Positions 1-12,887 of a DNA stretch of 12,887 bases are shown here, piece by piece. A model generated the notes under the pieces. The model made no database searches, was not told the origin of the DNA, and was given only the letters and a program-made list of their open reading frames with translations. Made by a program: the position numbers and the translations under genes. The DNA lies in the NCBI GenBank assembly GCA_913041805.1, contig CAJWIZ010000007.1, positions 1 through 12,887 on the forward strand. The letters are read 5' to 3'. Within the stretch, counting starts at the first letter, position 1, and each line of letters opens with the position of its first letter. This DNA comes from an uncultured Prochlorococcus sp. GTDB lineage: Bacteria; Cyanobacteriota; Cyanobacteriia; PCC-6307; Cyanobiaceae.

Positions 1-603
<603 letters not shown>

Positions 604-653
604 TCCCTCCCACAAAGTTAACTTTTTCTTTTTGCTTTTTAATCTCTTCCTAA

Positions 654-2564
<1,911 letters not shown>

Positions 2565-2605
2565 GGCTTCACAAACCTTTTACTCCTTTTCAATTCACCT
2601 TTTAG

Positions 2606-8028
<5,423 letters not shown>

Positions 8029-8041
8029 TACTCTGTTCTTA

Positions 8042-8060
8042 TTGAAAGGATTTCTTTCGA
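8042..8060 (+). other. Small inverted repeat upstream of the symporter gene
   Basis: GAAAG (8044-8048) and CTTTC (8054-8058) form a perfect five-base-pair stem around a GATTT loop. One G-T and one T-A pair can extend it outward. It fills the 44-base gap between rlmN and the symporter gene. No T-run follows, so it is not a convincing terminator; its role, if any, is unknown. Confidence 0.3.
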
Positions 8061-8072
8061 ATCACTAAAGTT

Positions 8073-9836
8073 ATGACAGCAATTGATTGGTCGATCCTGT
8101 TTAGCTATTTGATTTTTTCGTTGGTTTTAGGATTTGTTCTGGCACACCGTAATCGGAGTGATTCTGATTATTTTGTTGCAGGAAGGAGTTTGAGCGGTTG
8201 GCTGGCTGGTGCTTCCATGGCAGCCACTACATTTTCGATAGATACACCTTTATATGTTGCAGGGATTGTTGCTACGCGTGGCCTTGCTGGGAATTGGGAA
8301 TGGTGGAGTTTTGGCTTTGCTCATGTTGCTCTCACAGTTGTTTTTGCACCTATGTGGAGGAGAAGCGGTGTGTTAACTGATGCAGCCTTTACTGAGCTGC
8401 GATATGGAGGAGCACCAGCGGCTTGGCTTCGAGCAGTCAAGTCGTTTCTTTTAGCTGTTCCAGTGAATTGTATAGGTATTGGTTATGCTTTTTTGGCAAT
8501 GCGTAAAGTCGCTGAGGCACTTGGTATTGTCGATGGTCATATGTTATTTGGATATATCAGTGACACAATTTTACTGTTAATAGTCGTTGCTATTTTGATG
8601 CTCATTTACACCGTTGTTGGTGGCTTATGGGCAGTTGTTGTCAATGATTTTGTGCAATTGGTTCTCGCCCTATTAGGAGCAGTTGCTGTAGCTGTAGCCG
8701 TTGTCTCGGCAGCAGGAGGTATGCCTGCATTACTGGAAAAGATTGATGATTTAAATCGTCCGGAGTTACTTTCATTATTCCCTTGGTCTTGGGAACAAGG
8801 TGGTGTGGAGTGGATAGGTGGAGCAGGCATAAGTATTGCGACTTTTATTTCATTCTTAACTTTGCAATGGTGGAGTTTTCGCCGTAGTGATGGAGGTGGT
8901 GAATTCATTCAAAGATTGCTTGCAACTCGCAATGAAAGTCAAGCCAAGTTGGCTGGTTGGGTTTTTCTTGTTGTTAATTACCTCGTAAGAAGTTGGTTAT
9001 GGATCTTGGTGGCTCTTTCAGCACTTGTACTTCTTCCACCTCAACAAGACTGGGAACTTAGTTATCCCATTCTTGCGGTTGAATATCTGCCCCCTATTGC
9101 ACTTGGTGTGGTTGTGGTCTCATTAGTTGCAGCTTTTATGAGTACGGTCAGCACGTCACTCAATTGGGGGGCTAGTTATTTAACTCATGATCTTTATCAG
9201 AGATTTTTGAGGCCTTCAGCAGATAGAAGAGAATTGCTTTTTGTAGGTCAAATCACCAGTGTGATTTTATTATTGATAGGAGTGTTGACAGCACTGGTGA
9301 GTGACAGTATTGGAGCAGTTTTTCGGCTGGTTATTGCTATTGGAACTGGACCGGGTGTGGTACTTGTTTTGAGATGGTTTTGGTGGAGGATTAATGCAGC
9401 GGCTGAATTGGCTGCCATGGTTTGTGGTTTTCTGGTTGGGTTGACTACATCTGTAATGCCAATAGTTCGTATTGAAGATTATGGATTAAAACTTCTTGTG
9501 ACCACTGTCTTGACCGGAATTGTCTGGTTAATTGTATTGGCATCTACTCCACCTGAATCTTCGGCTGTCTTAGAGAGATTTGTGCTGAAGGTTCGTCCTC
9601 CTGGCCCAGGCTGGAGGGCTTTAAGAGAGAAACTTGATGTAAATCCAGTAGATCCATTAAATAGTTTGATTTTGCATTTTTTACTTGGGTGTGCAGTACT
9701 TTTCGGTGGTCTGTTGGGTGGAGGTGCTTTCCTTCTTCACCAAGAGAGAGGTGGTTGGATAGGCCTTTCTATTGCAGTTGTCTGTGCTTTCTTGATGAGA
9801 AAAAAAAAGTTGTTTGATATTTCTATCCTTTCTTGA
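8073..9836 (+). CDS. Sodium:solute symporter family (SSS) transporter
   Basis: This 587-residue, very hydrophobic protein belongs to the SSS/SLC5-type family (LeuT fold), which couples inward sodium flow to uptake of a small solute. An N-terminal membrane segment lies at 8-24, then SDYFVAGRSLSGWLAGASMA (31-50), the family's typical entry to the first core helix. YTVVGGLWAVVVNDFVQL (179-196) resembles the family signature, and the stretch 350-377 (MSTVSTSLN, then LTHDLYQ) matches the later core helix where S357 and T358 line up with sodium-binding Ser/Thr residues of PutP. I count about 13-14 hydrophobic segments, including two past residue 530. Substrate cannot be assigned; proline, urea or another small molecule is possible. 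The ATG at 8073 starts just before the first membrane helix. Near the 3' end there is a run of nine A (9800-9808). Confidence 0.9.
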   Translation: MTAIDWSILFSYLIFSLVLGFVLAHRNRSDSDYFVAGRSLSGWLAGASMAATTFSIDTPLYVAGIVATRGLAGNWEWWSFGFAHVALTVVFAPMWRRSGVLTDAAFTELRYGGAPAAWLRAVKSFLLAVPVNCIGIGYAFLAMRKVAEALGIVDGHMLFGYISDTILLLIVVAILMLIYTVVGGLWAVVVNDFVQLVLALLGAVAVAVAVVSAAGGMPALLEKIDDLNRPELLSLFPWSWEQGGVEWIGGAGISIATFISFLTLQWWSFRRSDGGGEFIQRLLATRNESQAKLAGWVFLVVNYLVRSWLWILVALSALVLLPPQQDWELSYPILAVEYLPPIALGVVVVSLVAAFMSTVSTSLNWGASYLTHDLYQRFLRPSADRRELLFVGQITSVILLLIGVLTALVSDSIGAVFRLVIAIGTGPGVVLVLRWFWWRINAAAELAAMVCGFLVGLTTSVMPIVRIEDYGLKLLVTTVLTGIVWLIVLASTPPESSAVLERFVLKVRPPGPGWRALREKLDVNPVDPLNSLILHFLLGCAVLFGGLLGGGAFLLHQERGGWIGLSIAVVCAFLMRKKKLFDISILS

Positions 9837-9878
9837 ATTCCGAGATAGGAGCAGAATGATAAAAAATCAATTTGAACC

Positions 9879-10004
9879 TTGGGCTTTTTGCGTTCTACTC
9901 TTTTACCAATTTTGATTGTTGGCCTTTTTGTGGTGGCTTTCTTTGCCGTGAGTGCCAGGATTTGGCTCCCTGGCGACATGCTTGCTCCAGCACCAATGAA
10001 TTGA
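9879..10004 (+). CDS. Probable small single-pass membrane protein (unrecognised)
   Basis: This 41-codon frame fills the gap between the symporter and HEAT-repeat genes. From the TTG start it gives a short Arg-containing head, one hydrophobic helix (about residues 7-26, TLLPILIVGLFVVAFFAVSA) and a polar tail RIWLPGDMLAPAPMN. The helix followed by a Trp/Pro/Gly/Asp segment looks like a real membrane anchor with an ordered tail rather than random sequence. An in-frame TGA at 9873 means the start must be TTG 9879 or TTG 9888, unless an internal GTG is used; neither TTG has a clear Shine-Dalgarno. It ends 30 bases before the next gene. The family was not recognised and no function is proposed. The main doubt is the lack of an ATG. 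Confidence 0.55.
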   Translation: MGFLRSTLLPILIVGLFVVAFFAVSARIWLPGDMLAPAPMN

Positions 10005-10011
10005 ACTTCGT

Positions 10012-10025
10012 CTAAATCTGTTTAG
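10012..10025 (+). other. Inverted repeat covering the HEAT-gene ribosome-binding site
   Basis: CTAAA (10012-10016) and TTTAG (10021-10025) pair perfectly around a TCTG tetraloop. The purine-rich AGGA (10024-10027), the best ribosome-binding candidate for the ATG at 10035, begins inside the second arm. The stem is AT-rich and weak, so any effect on translation would be modest. GATCTTTTT follows directly, so a very weak terminator is another reading. Confidence 0.3.
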
Positions 10026-10034
10026 GATCTTTTT

Positions 10035-10841
10035 ATGAATGATGCCCAAGGACATCCTGTTGATGAGGGCTTGGCAAGCCTCGCGATAGATCCTGATGTT
10101 CTTGCAAGAGAATTAGAGGCTGAGCTCGTTGGAGATCCCTTGGATGAGATAGGCCTTGGTGAATCTGATTCGGATGTAAATATTGCGCGTGAATGTGAGC
10201 AGGGTCTCCAGTGGTTGAAACAAGGTCATGAGGAGCGTTTACAAGGTTTGCGCGTTTTTTGTGAACATAGAGATCCCAGAGCACTGCCGTTGTTAGTTCC
10301 TCTTTTACAAGAACCTTGTCCTGTGGAGAGAATGAGTGCTGTATATGCACTTGGAAGAAACCCTTGTCCTCGTGCCGTAAAAATTCTCTTGAAATTGTTG
10401 CGAACTGACAGTAACGCTTATGTTCGTAAAGCAACTGCTTGGAGTTTGGGCAATTATCCTGATGCTCCTGTTCTGAAGCCTTTAATTCATTCGTTGCAGA
10501 ATGATGTGGCTGCAGTAAGGCTTTGGGCATCCGGATCCCTAGCTGAAGCCGGAGCGATTTCAGCTAAAAAGGCATCCATAGCAGCAAGTCAGTTGCTTGT
10601 TAGTCTAAAAATTGATGATCAGCCTTTGGTTCGTAGTAATTGTATTTGGGCGTTGGGAAGGCTTTATGACGTTTTGGAGGCTCTGCTTAGAGATGAGATT
10701 GAAGAGGCTTTATTAAATGTTCTTTTGAACGATCTTGAACCTTCAGTACGTTATGAGGCAAGGATTGTGCTGGAGCAAATTGATAACCCTCCGCTTGAGC
10801 AGAGACTGAAACGTTTGATCGATCAGGGCTTATTAGCTTGA
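10035..10841 (+). CDS. HEAT/PBS-lyase-like repeat protein
   Basis: This 268-residue soluble protein has an acidic N-terminal region (1-55) followed by helical repeats from about residue 60 to the end. The repeat pattern is clear: VERMSAVYALGRN (97-109), AYVRKATAWSLGNY (128-141), AAVRLWASGSLAEAG (159-173), PLVRSNCIWALGRL (197-210) and PSVRYEARIVLEQI (236-249). These are HEAT repeats of the short type found in phycobilin lyases of the CpcE/F group, but the same repeats occur in many proteins that simply bind other proteins. No catalytic motif is visible, so a scaffold or chaperone-like role is the safest inference. ATG 10035 has an AGGAT six bases upstream. A candidate terminator lies 39 bases past the stop. 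Confidence 0.85.
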   Translation: MNDAQGHPVDEGLASLAIDPDVLARELEAELVGDPLDEIGLGESDSDVNIARECEQGLQWLKQGHEERLQGLRVFCEHRDPRALPLLVPLLQEPCPVERMSAVYALGRNPCPRAVKILLKLLRTDSNAYVRKATAWSLGNYPDAPVLKPLIHSLQNDVAAVRLWASGSLAEAGAISAKKASIAASQLLVSLKIDDQPLVRSNCIWALGRLYDVLEALLRDEIEEALLNVLLNDLEPSVRYEARIVLEQIDNPPLEQRLKRLIDQGLLA

Positions 10842-10876
10842 AGTTTTGCTTTAAATACACATCCTTGTAACAACTT

Positions 10877-10906
10877 TTGCCCAGTTTGGGTTTTTTTTTC
10901 TATAAC
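10877..10906 (+). promoter_or_regulatory. Candidate sigma70-type promoter for the DUF2997-ycf35 unit
   Basis: TTGCCC (10877-10882, four of six to TTGACA) and TATAAC (10901-10906, five of six to TATAAT) are separated by 18 bases. Transcription would begin near 10913, giving a leader of about 20 bases before the ATG at 10932. It overlaps the hairpin and T-run assigned as a terminator, and the T-run forms most of the spacer. The assignment rests on motif match and position only. Confidence 0.45.
10880..10899 (+). terminator. Weak intrinsic terminator after the HEAT-repeat gene
   Basis: CCCA (10880-10883), a GTT loop and TGGG (10887-10890) form a short GC-rich hairpin followed directly by nine T residues (10891-10899). 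The four-base stem is shorter than typical, but the long T-run and its position 39 bases after the HEAT-gene stop support a partial terminator at an operon boundary. Confidence 0.45.
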
Positions 10907-10931
10907 ATCACGGTCTGAGAATTCATAATGT

Positions 10932-11138
10932 ATGCCTCAACGTATTCTGCGGTTCAAAATTCGACAGGACGGTCTTGTTGAAGAAACTGTAGAGGGAGTT
11001 TCTGGACAGTCATGCCAGCAGCTGACCGAGAAGCTAGAGGCATCATTAGGAGTGGTTCAGAGTAGTGAACCTACTGCGGATGCTTACATCCAAGATGAGG
11101 TTCAATCCCAATCCATTTCAGCCGAACAACTTTTCTAA
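10932..11138 (+). CDS. DUF2997 family protein
   Basis: This 68-residue protein matches the small DUF2997 family: an N-terminal beta strand MPQRILRFKI, a DGLVEETVEGVSGQSC segment (13-28) with the G-x-x-C pattern, and a helix LTEKLEASLG (31-40). The tail is polar and acidic. No membrane segment or signal peptide is present, so it is cytosolic. Function is unknown; the family is typically found beside DUF1257 proteins, as here. Its stop TAA overlaps the next gene's ATG by one base (TAATG), a strong sign of coupled translation. Another ATG at 10928 opens only a 17-codon frame. C28 is the only cysteine. Identification rests on pattern and neighbours. Confidence 0.85.
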   Translation: MPQRILRFKIRQDGLVEETVEGVSGQSCQQLTEKLEASLGVVQSSEPTADAYIQDEVQSQSISAEQLF

Positions 11139-11530
11139 TGTCTCATTTCAGTACTGTTAAAACTCAGCTGCGTAAGCGAGAACCGCTTCTTCAGGCTCTT
11201 CACGATTTGGGATACTGCCCTCAAGAAGGTCAGAAATTAGTAAGGGGCTATAGAGGCCAAACTGTTGAGGCTGAAGTTGCTGTAACTATTGCAAAAGGTG
11301 GTGATATTGGTTTTCGATGGAATGACTCCACTCAGGCTTATGAATTGGTAACTGATTTAGATCTTTGGCAGCAGCAAATACCTGTAGAACGTTTTTTATC
11401 TAAACTCACACAAAGATATGCTCTAAATTCTGTCCTCACAGCCACTGCAGAGGAAGGCTTTGAAGTTGCAGAAGAGAAAAGAAATTTGGATGGTTCTATT
11501 GAATTGGTTGTAACACGCTGGGATCCTTGA
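11138..11530 (+). CDS. ycf35: Ycf35 / DUF1257 family protein
   Basis: This 130-residue protein has the recognisable N-terminus MSHFSTVKTQLRKREPLLQA, followed by LHDLGY, of the DUF1257 family, called Ycf35 when encoded in red-algal-type plastid genomes. The rest is alpha-beta with a VEAEVAVTIAKGGDIGFRW segment (68-86) and a C-terminal ELVVTRW strand. There are no cysteine clusters, nucleotide-binding loops or membrane helices. Its biochemical role is not established. It shares one base with the upstream DUF2997 gene and lies nine bases before the ferredoxin gene, so the three are surely co-expressed. The length is normal for the family. Confidence 0.92.
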   Translation: MSHFSTVKTQLRKREPLLQALHDLGYCPQEGQKLVRGYRGQTVEAEVAVTIAKGGDIGFRWNDSTQAYELVTDLDLWQQQIPVERFLSKLTQRYALNSVLTATAEEGFEVAEEKRNLDGSIELVVTRWDP

Positions 11531-11539
11531 TAAAGACCA

Positions 11540-11929
11540 TTGAGCATTGACCCCTCCTCAGCATTTCAGGTTAAGGTTCAGTTAGAAGCTGAGCCAAATG
11601 GCAAGGAGCCTTGTCTTGGTGGTCAACTTCAAGACAAGGCTGTATGGGTTGATGAATCAATATGCATTGGTTGTCGATATTGTGCACATGTTGCGACTAA
11701 CACATTTGTAATTGAACCTCATTTAGGACGCTCACGTGTTATCAGACAAGATGGAGATAGTTTTGAACTTATTCAAGAGGCAATAGGGACCTGTCCAGTT
11801 AATTGCATTCATTGGGTGGCTTTTGAAAAATTAGACGAACTTCGTTCTCAGCTAGAGGCATTAGATCTTCAAGATTTAGGAAAGTTGCCACAAGTTTCTA
11901 GGAGAGTGAAGCGAAATATAAGTGACTGA
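11540..11929 (+). CDS. Single-cluster [4Fe-4S] ferredoxin-like protein
   Basis: This 129-residue protein carries C42-x2-C45-x2-C48 in ICIGCRYCAHVATNTFVI, with the remote fourth ligand at C85 in GTCPVNCIHWV. That predicts one [4Fe-4S] cluster rather than the two of classical bacterial ferredoxins, with a CPVNC turn adding a further cysteine at C89. C25 is also present. The N-terminal 30 and C-terminal 35 residues are polar extensions, the last one helical and basic at the end. Its likely role is low-potential one-electron transfer in the cytosol to an unknown partner. The start is TTG 11540: an in-frame TAA at 11531 excludes upstream starts, and no ATG lies before the cluster. The end overlaps the aldo/keto reductase start by eight bases. 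Confidence 0.9.
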   Translation: MSIDPSSAFQVKVQLEAEPNGKEPCLGGQLQDKAVWVDESICIGCRYCAHVATNTFVIEPHLGRSRVIRQDGDSFELIQEAIGTCPVNCIHWVAFEKLDELRSQLEALDLQDLGKLPQVSRRVKRNISD

Positions 11930-12887
11930 AAATCATTCTTCATTGATTTCTTCAATACCATCTCGACGTTTCGGTAGGACAGAAATTGAGATGCCAATCT
12001 TATCTTTAGGCGGCATGAGATTTCAGCAGAGTTGGAAGGAACTTAATCCAGAGGAAATAACAGCTGAGAGCCAAAAGTCCCTCGAACGCATAATCATTAG
12101 AGCAAACGAATGGGGTCTTAACCATATCGAGACAGCTAGGCATTATGGAAGTTCAGAGCTTCAATTGGGTTGGGCTTTTCAAGCTTTACCTGACAGTAAA
12201 AGATTGATTCAAACAAAAGTTCCCCCTAGAGATGATCCAAAGGAATTTGAATCTGAGTTGGAACTCAGCTTTCAAAAACTTGGGTGTCAAAAATTGGATC
12301 TTTTGGCAATACATGGTTTGAATCTTCCTGCCCACTTAGATCAGACGCTTCGACCTGGAGGATGCTTAGACGTGGTGAGACGTTGGCAAGATGAAGGTCG
12401 AGTTGGCCATGTAGGCTTTTCGACTCATGCTTCTAAAGAATTAATTGTTAAGACCATCAAAACCAATCAATTTGATTATGTGAATCTTCATTGGTATTTC
12501 ATTCATCAAGATAATGAGGTGGCCTTAGATGCTGCGGCTAAACTTGATCTAGGAGTTTTCATTATTAGCCCCACAGATAAAGGCGGACATTTACATACTC
12601 CTTCTTCCAAGCTTCTGGACTTGTGTTCACCCTTACATCCAATAGTCTTCAACGATTTGTTTTGCTTAAAAGATCCAAGAGTTCACACTATTAGTGTTGG
12701 GGCTGCAAGACCTGAAGATTTAGAGCTTCACCTCAAGGCCATTGGGCTATTGGAGATGGCTGATGAATATGTTTCCAGGATTGAAGAAAAGCTATTGAAT
12801 GAAGCTTATAAAATTCTTGGTAAATCTTGGATATCTACTTGGCAGGTTGGATTGCCTAGTTGGGAGGAGACACCTGGAGAAATAAAT
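11922..12887 (+). CDS. Aldo/keto reductase family protein (3' end outside window)
   Basis: An open frame of 322 codons runs from GTG 11922 to the right edge without a stop. After a short head comes GRTEIEMPILSLGGMRF (18-34), the usual first strand of the aldo/keto reductase barrel. The catalytic positions read E70 (normally Asp), Y75 in RHYGSSE, K99 in IQTKVPP and H131 in AIHGLN. Thus three of the four tetrad residues are standard and the Asp is replaced by Glu. The GGMRF start and this HIETARHYGSSE pattern resemble the branch whose members carry a C-terminal ferredoxin-like domain; that part would lie beyond the window. Substrate is unknown. GTG 11922 overlaps the ferredoxin stop by eight bases; the ATG at 11991 would remove part of the first strand. 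Confidence 0.9.
   Translation, partial: MTENHSSLISSIPSRRFGRTEIEMPILSLGGMRFQQSWKELNPEEITAESQKSLERIIIRANEWGLNHIETARHYGSSELQLGWAFQALPDSKRLIQTKVPPRDDPKEFESELELSFQKLGCQKLDLLAIHGLNLPAHLDQTLRPGGCLDVVRRWQDEGRVGHVGFSTHASKELIVKTIKTNQFDYVNLHWYFIHQDNEVALDAAAKLDLGVFIISPTDKGGHLHTPSSKLLDLCSPLHPIVFNDLFCLKDPRVHTISVGAARPEDLELHLKAIGLLEMADEYVSRIEEKLLNEAYKILGKSWISTWQVGLPSWEETPGEIN

Noticed and set aside
8606..8908. 100-codon minus-strand frame
   Set aside because: Antisense to membrane-helix codons of the symporter; Thr/Ala/Pro repeats are the expected complement of Val/Ala/Gly codons.
9827..9851. CTATC...GATAG inverted repeat after the symporter stop as a terminator
   Set aside because: Five-base stem with a 16-base loop and no T-run; too weak to support termination.
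9737..9979. 80-codon minus-strand frame covering the gap after the symporter gene
   Set aside because: Mostly antisense to the symporter C-terminus and to the membrane micro-ORF; Lys-rich translation is explained by T-rich membrane-coding sequence on the other strand.
10033..10530. 165-codon open frame on the minus strand
   Set aside because: It lies wholly antisense to the HEAT-repeat gene, whose repeats are clear; the translation is low-complexity, His/Gln/Leu-rich and resembles no family.

Overview
This window reads as a slice of a marine picocyanobacterial chromosome, most likely a low-light-type Prochlorococcus. Three things point there. The beta' subunit of RNA polymerase is split into separate rpoC1 and rpoC2 genes, and RpoC2 carries a very large trigger-loop insertion, which is the cyanobacterial/plastid arrangement. 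A very short high-light-inducible (Hli) chlorophyll-binding protein lies directly behind rpoC2. A ycf35 (DUF1257) gene, otherwise known from cyanobacteria and plastids, is also present. Base composition looks AT-rich but moderate (around 40% GC by eye, not computed). Coding is very compact and every supported gene is on the + strand; no gap exceeds about 90 bases if the small ORF at 9879 is accepted. The genus is an inference; no rRNA or other decisive marker is present.

Layout. Positions 1-6739 hold the core transcription genes: the 3' end of rpoB, all of rpoC1, and all of rpoC2. No terminator is visible after rpoC2. A 50-codon hli gene (6809-6961) follows, and it overlaps the GTG start of rlmN by four bases. 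rlmN encodes a radical-SAM methyltransferase of 23S rRNA A2503 and tRNA A37. Next is a sodium:solute symporter (8073-9836), then a probable 41-codon single-pass membrane protein not long enough for standard ORF cut-offs (9879-10004), then a HEAT/PBS-lyase-like repeat protein (10035-10841).

A weak hairpin plus nine T residues and an overlapping sigma70-like promoter (10877-10906) separate this from the last block. That block is a tightly packed unit of DUF2997, Ycf35/DUF1257, a single-cluster [4Fe-4S] ferredoxin-like protein and an aldo/keto reductase that runs off the right end. The junctions are a 1-base overlap, a 9-base gap and an 8-base overlap, so the four are probably one transcript with coupled translation.

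How the genes fit together. The left half is housekeeping gene expression (RNA polymerase and ribosome modification), with a photoprotective Hli protein inserted into the same transcription unit. The right end is the least understood part: two domains of unknown function with an iron-sulfur electron carrier and a reductase-like enzyme. It is the best candidate for an incompletely described system, probably a redox module, but the component families are known and the function here is inference. Most of the window is ordinary core genome, and no mobile elements, CRISPR arrays or RNA genes were seen.
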